Shown piece after piece: positions 28,874 through 37,657 of a stretch of 64,000 nt of DNA. Every line of letters starts with the position of its first letter. Within the stretch, counting starts at the first letter, position 1. The DNA comes from Christiangramia sp. (GTDB lineage: Bacteria > Bacteroidota > Bacteroidia > Flavobacteriales > Flavobacteriaceae). Location: NCBI RefSeq assembly GCF_029937855.1, contig NZ_JAPYPC010000002.1, positions 1 to 64,000 on the forward strand, written 5' to 3'. Both the position numbers and the translations under genes were made by a program. Below the pieces are notes generated by a model. The model saw only the letters and a list, made by a program, of their open reading frames with translations. It had not been told where the DNA came from and made no database searches.

Positions 28874-30016
28874 ATGTCAACAGATAGCACATCATTAAAT
28901 TTAGAAAAAGTAGTTCCTGAAGCAGAAGACTTTCTGCCTATTTTGGGAACAGATTTCGTAGAACTATATGTGGGAAATGCCAAGCAGGCAGCTTATTATT
29001 ATCAGCATGCATGGGGTTTTCAGCCTATTGCTTATGCCGGGCTTGAAACTGGTAAAAAAGATAGTGTTTCCTATGTGATGCAGCAGGGTAAGATCAGGAT
29101 CGTTTTAACCTCTCCTTTGCAACCAGATGGTAGCATTAATGACCATGTGAACAAGCACGGTGATGGCGTAAAATTCGTAGCCCTTTGGGTGGATGATGCC
29201 AGAAAAAGTTATGAGGAAACTACAAAAAGAGGAGCCAAATCTTATGTAGAACCCTATGAACTGGAAGATGAGAACGGTAAAGCCGTGATCTCTGGAATCC
29301 ATACGTATGGTGAAACTATTCACCTGTTTGTAGAAAGAGGTGAATATGAAGGTCCGTTTTTACCTGGATATCGTGTTTACGATACCAAAGCTAAATCTCC
29401 AGATACCGGTTTAAAATTTATAGACCACATGGTGGGGAACGTTGGATGGAACGAGATGAATAAATGGGTGGAATTCTACGGAAAAGTGATGGGATTTGCG
29501 CAGTTAGTGTCATTTGATGACAAAGATATTTCTACCGATTATACTGCCCTGATGAGTAAGGTGATGAGCAACGGAAATGGCCGTATCAAATTTCCAATTA
29601 ACGAACCTGCCGAAGGAAAGAAAAAATCTCAAATAGAAGAATACATCGATTTCTATAATGGAGCTGGCGTACAACATATTGCCTTGGCTACAGATAATAT
29701 CATAGAAACGGTAAGTCAATTAAGGGATCGTGGAGTTGAATTTTTGTATGTTCCAGAAACTTATTACGATGATTTGCTGGATAGAGTGGGTGACATAGAC
29801 GAAGATTTAGAGCCACTTAAAGAGCTGGGTGTACTTGTAGATAGAGATGATGAAGGTTACCTTCTTCAAATTTTCACGAAGCCAGTTTTGGACCGACCAA
29901 CGATGTTCTTTGAGATTATTCAAAGAAAAGGAGCGCAATCTTTTGGTAAAGGTAACTTTAAAGCCTTGTTTGAGGCCATTGAAAGAGAGCAGGATTTGAG
30001 AGGTACGTTAAATTAA
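28874..30016 (+). CDS. hppD: 4-hydroxyphenylpyruvate dioxygenase
   Basis: Makes homogentisate from 4-hydroxyphenylpyruvate, the substrate supply for HmgA. Two vicinal-oxygen-chelate domains in 380 residues. Fe(II) ligands: His in FIDHMVGNVG (near 180), His in GVQHIALATDNI (near 260), Glu in MFFEIIQRKGAQSFGKGNFK (near 345). The C-terminal GKGNFKALFEAIEREQ helix that closes the active site is intact. Ends before a terminator at 30211. Confidence 0.96.
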   Translation: MSTDSTSLNLEKVVPEAEDFLPILGTDFVELYVGNAKQAAYYYQHAWGFQPIAYAGLETGKKDSVSYVMQQGKIRIVLTSPLQPDGSINDHVNKHGDGVKFVALWVDDARKSYEETTKRGAKSYVEPYELEDENGKAVISGIHTYGETIHLFVERGEYEGPFLPGYRVYDTKAKSPDTGLKFIDHMVGNVGWNEMNKWVEFYGKVMGFAQLVSFDDKDISTDYTALMSKVMSNGNGRIKFPINEPAEGKKKSQIEEYIDFYNGAGVQHIALATDNIIETVSQLRDRGVEFLYVPETYYDDLLDRVGDIDEDLEPLKELGVLVDRDDEGYLLQIFTKPVLDRPTMFFEIIQRKGAQSFGKGNFKALFEAIEREQDLRGTLN

Positions 30017-30210
30017 ATCTAAAAAATTGCTAAAATTTAAATTTTTGACTCAAATCACTGATAATCACACAAATTATAAGTTAAAATTTATTTACTGCTT
30101 GCGGGTAAAGTAGAAATACAGGACTTTTGCACCGCATTTTTGGAGTGGTTACCAGGAATGATTAAATTTTTTTCATAATTTAAGTTTTAGTTGGTTAATA
30201 AGATAAAATT

Positions 30211-30238
30211 CCCCGTCATTAATTTGATGGGGTTTTTT
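30211..30238 (+). terminator. hmgA-hppD terminator
   Basis: Stem CCCCGTCA/TGATGGGG (one G-T wobble) followed by six T residues. The -33 TTG of the next operon's promoter lies inside its 3' arm region. Confidence 0.8.
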
Positions 30239-30253
30239 GTTTTAATACTTTTG
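30224..30253 (+). promoter_or_regulatory. Promoter of the DUF3108-kynA-M23-pgi operon
   Basis: TTG at 30224-30226, a 19-nt spacer, then TACTTTTG at 30246-30253: a full match to the Bacteroidota sigma-A consensus in sequence and spacing. The predicted start point is near 30260, about 40 nt before the first ATG. It overlaps the upstream terminator. Confidence 0.65.
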
Positions 30254-30298
30254 GAATAGTAATTGTAATCAGCGTATTAAGCCGATATACTCAAACTT

Positions 30299-31087
30299 AT
30301 GAGAACTATTATGATTAAAAGACTTTTTGCAATTACCCTAATCTTTTGTCTAAGCCATATAAATCTATTTTCCCAAAAAGCATTCGATTCGGGAGAATGG
30401 TTTAAATTCAGAATTCATTACGGGATGTTCAACGCGAGCTATGCTACGTTAGAGGTAGATGAAGCCAACATTAATAATACCCCGGTTTATCACATTAAGG
30501 GTCGCGGTAAATCTACCGGGTTGCTGGGTCTATTTTTTAAAGTGGATGATGACTATCAAACTTACATAGATAAAAAGACAGGAAAACCTTACAAGTTCAT
30601 AAGAAACATTAATGAAGGGGGATATACCAAAGATCTGGAAATAGATTTTGATCATAACAATAACAAGGCCCATGTTTTAAATAGAAAAAACAGGGAGAAA
30701 AAATCCTATTCCGTACCCAATAATGTGCACGATATGTTATCATCATTTTATTATATTCGCAACCAAATTAACGGTAAGGAGCTTAAACCGGGTGATGAAA
30801 TGAGGGTGAATATGTTCATCGATGATGAAAACCTTGATTTTAAGCTTGTGTTTCTGGGTAGGGAAGTTATAAAGACAAAATTCGGAAAAGTAGCTACCTT
30901 AAAATTCCGCCCTTATGTTTTGGCAGGAAGGGTATTTAAGGAAAAAGAAAGCCTTACTTTCTGGATAAGCGATGATAAAAATAAGATCCCGGTTAAAATT
31001 GAAGCCGATCTTGCCGTTGGATCTTTAGATGCAGATCTTGAAGCCTATAAAGGATTAAAGCATCAGTTTAGCATCATAATGAATTAA
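30299..31087 (+). CDS. DUF3108 domain protein, exported
   Basis: Function unknown. Signal peptide (KRLFAITLIFCLSHINLFS before Gln). The body is a beta-rich DUF3108 domain: DSGEWFKFRIHYGMFNASYA, GKSTGLLGLFFKVDDDYQTY, and a closing segment with ISDDKNKIPVKIEADLAVGS typical of the family. ATG codons at 30299 and 30311 are both possible starts; the second gives a cleaner signal peptide. It is followed after 2 bp by kynA, an association common in flavobacteria though the functional link is unclear. Confidence 0.85.
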   Translation: MRTIMIKRLFAITLIFCLSHINLFSQKAFDSGEWFKFRIHYGMFNASYATLEVDEANINNTPVYHIKGRGKSTGLLGLFFKVDDDYQTYIDKKTGKPYKFIRNINEGGYTKDLEIDFDHNNNKAHVLNRKNREKKSYSVPNNVHDMLSSFYYIRNQINGKELKPGDEMRVNMFIDDENLDFKLVFLGREVIKTKFGKVATLKFRPYVLAGRVFKEKESLTFWISDDKNKIPVKIEADLAVGSLDADLEAYKGLKHQFSIIMN

Positions 31088-31089
31088 AT

Positions 31090-32055
31090 ATGGAAATAAA
31101 ACCCGAAATCGCAGAACGAATTGTCAGACTGGAAGAAAAGTTTAAGAATTCGGGACAGGATATGGGTTCCTATTTAGATGGTCTTTTATACGATCGTTAT
31201 TTGTCTTATTGGGATTATATTGAAGTAGATACCCTTCTAAGCCTGCAAAAAACAAATACACACTTTCCTGATGAAACGATCTTTATCACGTACCATCAAA
31301 TTACTGAATTATATTTTAAACTTATAATTCACGAGCAAAAGCAAATTATAGAAATCCCTACACTTACCGTTTCCTTTTTTACTGAAAAACTTAACAGGAT
31401 CAACAGGTATTTTAGAATTCTTATCGATTCTTTTGATGTAATGATCAAAGGAATGGAAAGGGAACAATTTCTCAAATTCAGGATGGCTTTATTGCCTGCA
31501 AGTGGATTTCAGTCGGCACAATTTAGAATGATAGAATTATATGCGACTCCATTGCAGCATTTGGTTTCTGATGAGGTAAGAAGAAATTTTTCCGAAGAAA
31601 ACAGTCCGGAAGAACTTTACGAGAATATATATTGGAAAAAAGGCGGGATCGACTTGAAAACCGGAGAAAAAACACTCACCTTAAGGCAATTCGAAAAAAG
31701 ATATACCCCCCGGTTTTTACGTATTGCTAATGAGGTACGTAATAAAACTATTTATCATCGTTATTTAAACATGCATGAGGATGAAAGGGCTAATGAAGAT
31801 TTAATACAGGCGATGCGGAATCTGGATGTAAATGTTAACATCAACTGGTTGTTAATGCACATAGGTGCTGCATATCGTTATCTAAGTAAAGATAAAGAGA
31901 CTGTTAAAGCAACAGGCGGGACAAACTGGAAGAAATTCCTTCCTCCAAGCTTTCAAAAAATATCATTTTTCCCGAATTTATGGACTAAAGAAGAACAGGA
32001 AGATTGGGGAAAACAATGGGTAAATCATACTTTTAATACAGAAAATAAAAGATAA
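31090..32055 (+). CDS. kynA: Tryptophan 2,3-dioxygenase
   Basis: Haem enzyme opening the indole ring of tryptophan to N-formylkynurenine, first step of the kynurenine route. The haem and substrate pocket motif FITYHQITELYFKLIIHEQ is near residue 59, and ALLPASGFQSAQFRMIE near 137 is highly typical. At 321 residues it is slightly longer than many bacterial enzymes (about 280). No other kynurenine-pathway gene is in the window. It sits in an operon with DUF3108 upstream and an M23 peptidase 4 bp downstream. Confidence 0.95.
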   Translation: MEIKPEIAERIVRLEEKFKNSGQDMGSYLDGLLYDRYLSYWDYIEVDTLLSLQKTNTHFPDETIFITYHQITELYFKLIIHEQKQIIEIPTLTVSFFTEKLNRINRYFRILIDSFDVMIKGMEREQFLKFRMALLPASGFQSAQFRMIELYATPLQHLVSDEVRRNFSEENSPEELYENIYWKKGGIDLKTGEKTLTLRQFEKRYTPRFLRIANEVRNKTIYHRYLNMHEDERANEDLIQAMRNLDVNVNINWLLMHIGAAYRYLSKDKETVKATGGTNWKKFLPPSFQKISFFPNLWTKEEQEDWGKQWVNHTFNTENKR

Positions 32056-32059
32056 AAAA

Positions 32060-33292
32060 TTGAAGAAATTAGGTATATTTTTAATAATGATACTGGCATT
32101 TTCGGCCTGTAATGATGACGAAAAAGAACAGGCGGTTAAAGAAGTTAAGAAGGAGGTGCCTCCTCCGGTAAAAAAGGAATATGGCTTTGTGCTGAATGAT
32201 TTTGAAGTGGTGAAAGATACCATTGAATCTGGCGACAGCTTCGGTTTTATCATGGATCAAAACGGGGTTGGTCATGGCAAAGTCTATGAAATTTCTAATA
32301 AAGTAAAAGACACATTCAATCCTGCCCGAATTACCGCAGGAAAGAAATATATGATCTTAAAAGCTAAAGATTCTGCAAGAACTCCACAGTATTTTATTTA
32401 TGAGGACGACAAGATCAATTATACGGTAGTAGCACTTGGAGACAGTATTTATGCCGAAAAGAAAAAAAGACCGGTTACCATTAAGAAAAGGGAAGTTTCC
32501 GGAGTGATCACTTCTTCACTTTCTGAAGCCATACAAGCCCAGGGTCTAAGCAACCTGTTGGTTTATGAGCTGTCTAATATATACCAATGGAGTATTGACT
32601 TTTTCAAACTTCAGAAGGGTGATCAATTTAAGATGGTCTACCGGGAAAAATATATTGATGATACTATTTTTGCCGGGATTGAAAAGGTAGATGCGGCTGT
32701 TTTTAAACATTCAGACGAACCTTATTACGCTTTTAGATATTTGAATGATACAATTTCAGGTCAGCCCAGTTTTTATGATGCTGAAGCCAAAGCTTTACAA
32801 AGTTTCTTCCTGAAAGCACCTCTGAATTATTCAAGGATTTCGTCAAGGTATACCAAAAGGCGTTTTCATCCCGTACAGAAAAGATGGAAAGCACATTTGG
32901 GTACAGATTATGCCGCTCCCTACGGTACTCCTATTGTAAGTACTGCCAATGGAACGGTGATCGCCTCAAGTTACACCTCGGGAAATGGGAATTATGTGAA
33001 AGTGCGTCACAATAGTAAGTATACCACGCAGTATTTGCATATGACCAAAAGGAATGTTCGCAACGGGCAAACGGTTCGTCAGGGAGATGTGATTGGATAT
33101 GTAGGAAGTACAGGACTTGCTACCGGGCCTCATGTGTGCTATCGTTTCTGGGTGAATGGAAGACAGGTAGATCCATATCGCCAAAACCTTCCTTCAGCCA
33201 AACATATAGAAGAGGAGTTAAAAGATGAATATTTTGCTTATATAAAGCCGTTGAAAGAAGAATTAGAGCAAATTCCGTACAAAAATATTTAG
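32060..33292 (+). CDS. M23 family peptidoglycan endopeptidase, lipoprotein
   Basis: Murein-cleaving metallopeptidase anchored by a lipid: signal MKKLGIFLIMILAFSA before Cys17 (lipobox FSA-C). The start codon appears to be TTG at 32060, since the next ATG falls inside the hydrophobic core. The LytM domain carries the zinc motif AHLGTDYAAPYGTPI (near residue 277), NGNYVKVRHNSKYTTQYLHM, and GPHVCYRFW. The region 40-260 is a helper domain like that of other Bacteroidota M23 proteins. Coupled to kynA upstream and abutting pgi downstream. Confidence 0.88.
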   Translation: MKKLGIFLIMILAFSACNDDEKEQAVKEVKKEVPPPVKKEYGFVLNDFEVVKDTIESGDSFGFIMDQNGVGHGKVYEISNKVKDTFNPARITAGKKYMILKAKDSARTPQYFIYEDDKINYTVVALGDSIYAEKKKRPVTIKKREVSGVITSSLSEAIQAQGLSNLLVYELSNIYQWSIDFFKLQKGDQFKMVYREKYIDDTIFAGIEKVDAAVFKHSDEPYYAFRYLNDTISGQPSFYDAEAKALQSFFLKAPLNYSRISSRYTKRRFHPVQKRWKAHLGTDYAAPYGTPIVSTANGTVIASSYTSGNGNYVKVRHNSKYTTQYLHMTKRNVRNGQTVRQGDVIGYVGSTGLATGPHVCYRFWVNGRQVDPYRQNLPSAKHIEEELKDEYFAYIKPLKEELEQIPYKNI

Positions 33293-34924
33293 ATGAAAAA
33301 TATAAATCCAACCACAACAAACGCCTGGAAGGAACTCGAAAAGCATTATAGTGCAATTCAAAATGAACATATGAAAGATATGTTCAGCAAGGATGAGGAG
33401 CGAGCAGAAAAATTTTCTATTCAATGGGAAGATTTTTATGTGGACTACAGTAAGAACAGGATTACTGAAGAAACCCAGGGTTTATTGCTAAAACTCGCGC
33501 AAGAATGCGGATTAAAAGAAGCTGTTGACAGCTATTTTGAAGGCAAGCCGATTAATCAAACCGAGAATCGTCCCGTATTACATACCGCTTTAAGAGCTGA
33601 TAAAAATTCAGAAATTAAAGTCGACGGGAAAAATGTAGTTCCAGAAGTTCAGGAAGTAAAGGCGCAAATCAGAAGTTTTAGTGAAGAGGTAATTTCCGGG
33701 AATAAAAAAGGCTATACTGGCAAGGCATTTACAGATATTGTAAATATTGGAATTGGAGGTTCAGATCTTGGACCGGTCATGGTAACTGAAAGTCTCAAAT
33801 TCTACAAAAATCACCTCGATACTCATTTTATTTCTAATATAGACGGGGATCATGTTCATGAGACCCTAAAAAACCTGAATCCAGAAACCACTTTGTTTGT
33901 GATTGTTTCCAAGACTTTTACTACGATGGAAACTATAAGCAATGCTACGACGGTAAGAGAATGGTTTCTAAAATCGGTTCCTAAAAAGGAAGTTTCCAAA
34001 CATTTCGTGGCGGTTTCTACCAATATAAAAGTGGTGGAAGATTTCGGAATAGCCCCAGATAATATTTTCCCTATGTGGGATTGGGTAGGAGGTCGTTTCT
34101 CTTTATGGAGTGCAGTTGGACTTTCCATAAGTCTGGCCATAGGTTATAATAATTTTGAATCCTTATTGGACGGGGCTCGTAAAATGGACGATCATTTTAA
34201 AGAAGCCTCTTTTAAAGACAATCTTCCGGTGCAGCTTGCTCTCATCAGTATATGGTATAATAACTTTTTTAAAGCCGAAAGTGAGGCTGTAATCCCATAT
34301 TCACAATACCTCCATAGATTTCCGGCATATCTTCAGCAGGCAATTATGGAAAGTAACGGAAAAAGTATGGATAGAAACGGGGAGAAAGTAAATTATCAAA
34401 CCGGTACAATCATCTGGGGTGAGCCAGGTACCAATTCACAACATGCTTTTTTTCAGTTGATCCACCAGGGAACCAAGTTGATCCCTGCAGATTTTATCGG
34501 ATTTAAGCATTCACTTTTTCAGGATACCTCTCATCAGGATAAATTAATGGCCAATTACTTTGCGCAGACTGAAGCCTTGCTTAATGGAAAAACTTCGGAA
34601 GAAGTAGAGGAGGAGCTAAAGGCAAAAGGCTTTAACCAGGAAGAAATCAATAGGATTAGTGCCTTTAAAGTCTTTGGTGGCAACAATCCTACAAATAGCA
34701 TCTTGATAGAAAAGTTAACACCCGAAAGTATAGGTAAACTTATTGCACTTTATGAGCATAAGATTTTTGTTCAGGGAGTGATCTGGAATATATTTAGTTA
34801 CGATCAATGGGGTGTGGAATTAGGTAAGCAACTTGCTAACAAAATCCTTGCTGAATTCTCATCAAAAAATATTAATAACCACGATTCTTCTACTAAAAAA
34901 ATGCTAAAATTTTATTTAAGCTAA
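33293..34924 (+). CDS. pgi: Glucose-6-phosphate isomerase
   Basis: Interconverts glucose-6-phosphate and fructose-6-phosphate in glycolysis and gluconeogenesis. 543 residues, full length. Signatures: [19 protein letters not shown] near 152, [16 protein letters not shown] near 264, [19 protein letters not shown] near 372, and the active-site Lys region near the C-terminus ([19 protein letters not shown]). The ATG follows the M23 stop codon with no spacer. The operon ends at the terminator at 34961. Confidence 0.96.
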   Translation: MKNINPTTTNAWKELEKHYSAIQNEHMKDMFSKDEERAEKFSIQWEDFYVDYSKNRITEETQGLLLKLAQECGLKEAVDSYFEGKPINQTENRPVLHTALRADKNSEIKVDGKNVVPEVQEVKAQIRSFSEEVISGNKKGYTGKAFTDIVNIGIGGSDLGPVMVTESLKFYKNHLDTHFISNIDGDHVHETLKNLNPETTLFVIVSKTFTTMETISNATTVREWFLKSVPKKEVSKHFVAVSTNIKVVEDFGIAPDNIFPMWDWVGGRFSLWSAVGLSISLAIGYNNFESLLDGARKMDDHFKEASFKDNLPVQLALISIWYNNFFKAESEAVIPYSQYLHRFPAYLQQAIMESNGKSMDRNGEKVNYQTGTIIWGEPGTNSQHAFFQLIHQGTKLIPADFIGFKHSLFQDTSHQDKLMANYFAQTEALLNGKTSEEVEEELKAKGFNQEEINRISAFKVFGGNNPTNSILIEKLTPESIGKLIALYEHKIFVQGVIWNIFSYDQWGVELGKQLANKILAEFSSKNINNHDSSTKKMLKFYLS

Positions 34925-34960
34925 TTATTTCCAGGTTGTTAATAGTTTGTTAGTAGTTTT

Positions 34961-34992
34961 AAAGTGCCTAAAATCAGGCACTTTCTTTTTTT
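34961..34992 (+). terminator. pgi terminator
   Basis: Perfect 9-bp stem AAAGTGCCT/AGGCACTTT followed by a T-rich tract. Confidence 0.88.
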
Positions 34993-34995
34993 GTA

Positions 34996-35003
34996 TAGTT
35001 TTG
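34996..35003 (+). promoter_or_regulatory. Candidate -7 box for the TonB receptor operon
   Basis: TAGTTTTG matches TAnnTTTG directly after the pgi terminator, about 110 nt before the receptor ATG. The expected TTG position lies inside the terminator stem and does not match, so confidence is low. Confidence 0.35.
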
Positions 35004-35112
35004 TAGGCAGTGAATGTTAAAGTTAAATATCTTAACATTTGGATAATGTTTAAGATTAAAGAATTAGCTTTTTTTGCAGCGAATTTTAATCAAACACAAA
35101 CAAACAAAACAA

Positions 35113-37647
35113 ATGAGGAAATTATTACTGCTAGCGATGTTCTTTACATCTGCTACGATTTTTGCTCAAGGAACTATTACCGGTGTGGTAATGGATTCTC
35201 AAACTAGTGGGCCACTTCCAGGAGCGAATGTGATGGTAGTTGGTACTAACAATGGTACGATGACAGATTTTGAAGGTAACTTCTCTCTGGATGTAGAGAA
35301 ATCTACCGGTACACTTAAAATTAGCTTCGTAGGATACGAATCTAAAGAGGTGAAATTCAATTTAACGAATGGAAGTCAGGACCTTGGAGAGATTATTTTA
35401 GGAGCAGATGATAATGCTCTTGATGAGATTGTGGTAACAAGCTTCTCTTTGGCAATTGACAGAAAAACTCCTGTGGCAGTTTCAACCATTAGCGCTGCTG
35501 AGATCGAAACAAAGATCGGTAACCAGGAATTCCCGGAAGTGCTTAAATCTACTCCCGGAGTTTATGCGAACAAAGCCGGTGGTGGTTTTGGAGATGCTGA
35601 ACTTCGTATGAGAGGTTTTGAAGGGGAAAATATTGCGGTAATGATCAATGGTGTTCCTGTAAATGATATGGAAAATGGTCGTGTTTACTGGAGTAACTGG
35701 GCAGGTCTTTCTGATGTGACCAGAACTATGCAGACACAAAGAGGTTTGGGTGCTGCTAAAGTTGCTGTTCCTTCTATCGCAGGAACCGTGAATATTGTAA
35801 CCAAAACTACCGATGCGGAGAAAGGTGGGAATATTTTTGCCGCAACTGGAAATGATGGTTACACTAAGTTTGGCGCAACAGTTTCAACAGGTAGGACAGA
35901 AAGCGGATTGGCTGCTACAGTATCTGCTTCCAGAACAGTTGGTAATGGTTATGTTGATGGTACAGAATTTATTGGATATAACTATTTCGCTAACATAGCT
36001 AAAGATTTTGGGGAAGATCATCAATTGTCTTTCACCATTTTTGGTGCTCCCCAACGACACGGTCAGCGCCAGAACAGATATCTTATTGAAACCTATCGTG
36101 AAAGCGAAAGAGGAATTAAATTTAACGGGGATTGGGGTTATTTAAATGGACAGGTGACTCATATAGAGGATAACTTCTATCATAAACCACAAATGTCTCT
36201 TAACCACTACTGGGATATCAACGAAAAAACTGAATTGTCTACTGCACTATACGCCTCTTTTGGTACAGGTGGTGGTGGTGGATGGGCCGGAACCAACAAA
36301 TTTGGCCTGGATTCCAAATATAGAGACGGTTATTTGCAACCTGTGAATTTGGACCTTATCGTAGATGAAAACGTTGCCAGAGGTGCAGATGGTTCTGAAA
36401 CTATTCTTAGAGCTTCAAGAAATGACCATAACTGGTTTGGAGCACTTTCTACCTTATCTACAGATATAACCAGCGATATAGAACTTCTTGCTGGTATAGA
36501 TCTAAGATATTATAAAGGAGAGCACTTTCAGGAAGTTACCGATCTTCTTGGAGGACAGTATTTCTTTGATGATTCTAACGTAAACAATCCGGTAAACCTG
36601 GCGCAGGTTGGAGATAAGATTAGTTATTATAACGACGGGATCGTACTTTGGGAAGGTGGATTCCTTCAGGCAGAGTATTCAAAAGATGATCTTGATGTGT
36701 TCGTTTCTTTGGCTGCATCCAATACTTCCTACAAGCGTGTAGATTACTTCAATAACCTTGATTCAGATCCTGCTCAGGAAACAGATTTTACAAATTTCTT
36801 TGGGTACCAGGTTAAAGGTGGAGCTAACTATAATTTTACAAAAAGTAGCGGTGTTTTTGCCAACCTTGGTTATTTTGAGAGAGCACCTTTCTTTAATGCA
36901 GTATTTCTTAATTTTGTAAACGATGTGAACCCGGATGCTGAAAACCAAAAGATATTTAGTACAGAACTTGGTTACACCTTCAGAACTCCTGTGGTTAGAG
37001 CTAATGTAAATGTGTATAGAACTAACTGGAGAGATAGATCTTTAGTATATTCTTATAATAACCCGGACGGTTCTCTTGGAGTAGCAAATATCTTGGGGAT
37101 CAATGCGATCCACCAGGGGCTTGAAATAGATTTTGAATATCGTCCTTTTAGTGAATTATCTATTACCGGTTTCGCATCTCTTGGAGATTATACCTGGGAA
37201 GATGATGTTACAGGAGTACAGATCTTTGATGAGGAGCAAAACCTTATAGATGAGATCAATTTATTCATTGAAGGCACTAAGGTAGGAGGTACACCTCAAA
37301 CCACTGCAGGTTTAGGTGTGGATTACGAATTCCTTGAAGATATGAGAATTAGAGGTAACTATAATTATTACGGGGACTTCTGGTCAGATTTTGACCCGGT
37401 TAGCCGTAACGATCCAGATGCAGGAAATACCTGGAAACTTCCAGATTTTGGAACCCTGGATGTAGGTCTTACCTACGATTTCTCTGTAGTAGGATTTGAT
37501 GCTACTTTAAATGCAAACGTTTATAACATTACAGATACAGAATATATTGCGAACGCACAGAATGGTCTTGGAAACAATGCACGTACAGCACTTGTATGGT
37601 ACGGTTTCGGAAGAACTTACACTGTAGGAGCAAAACTTAACTTCTAA
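35113..37647 (+). CDS. TonB-dependent receptor with carboxypeptidase-regulatory-like domain
   Basis: Outer-membrane active importer, 844 residues. Signal peptide MRKLLLLAMFFTSATIFA before Gln; N-terminal CarboxypepD-reg domain (about 22-105, GTITGVVMDSQTSGPLPGAN); plug domain (about 115-235, LRMRGFEGENIAVMINGVPV); barrel to the end (GRTYTVGAKLNF). I begin at 35113 because the upstream in-frame ATG at 35074 would spoil the signal peptide. It is paired with a repeat lipoprotein 10 bp downstream and is a distant paralogue of the receptor at 43114 (shared plug and LNHYWDI-type barrel motif). Substrate unknown. Confidence 0.9.
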   Translation: MRKLLLLAMFFTSATIFAQGTITGVVMDSQTSGPLPGANVMVVGTNNGTMTDFEGNFSLDVEKSTGTLKISFVGYESKEVKFNLTNGSQDLGEIILGADDNALDEIVVTSFSLAIDRKTPVAVSTISAAEIETKIGNQEFPEVLKSTPGVYANKAGGGFGDAELRMRGFEGENIAVMINGVPVNDMENGRVYWSNWAGLSDVTRTMQTQRGLGAAKVAVPSIAGTVNIVTKTTDAEKGGNIFAATGNDGYTKFGATVSTGRTESGLAATVSASRTVGNGYVDGTEFIGYNYFANIAKDFGEDHQLSFTIFGAPQRHGQRQNRYLIETYRESERGIKFNGDWGYLNGQVTHIEDNFYHKPQMSLNHYWDINEKTELSTALYASFGTGGGGGWAGTNKFGLDSKYRDGYLQPVNLDLIVDENVARGADGSETILRASRNDHNWFGALSTLSTDITSDIELLAGIDLRYYKGEHFQEVTDLLGGQYFFDDSNVNNPVNLAQVGDKISYYNDGIVLWEGGFLQAEYSKDDLDVFVSLAASNTSYKRVDYFNNLDSDPAQETDFTNFFGYQVKGGANYNFTKSSGVFANLGYFERAPFFNAVFLNFVNDVNPDAENQKIFSTELGYTFRTPVVRANVNVYRTNWRDRSLVYSYNNPDGSLGVANILGINAIHQGLEIDFEYRPFSELSITGFASLGDYTWEDDVTGVQIFDEEQNLIDEINLFIEGTKVGGTPQTTAGLGVDYEFLEDMRIRGNYNYYGDFWSDFDPVSRNDPDAGNTWKLPDFGTLDVGLTYDFSVVGFDATLNANVYNITDTEYIANAQNGLGNNARTALVWYGFGRTYTVGAKLNF

Positions 37648-37657
37648 ACAAAACAAG

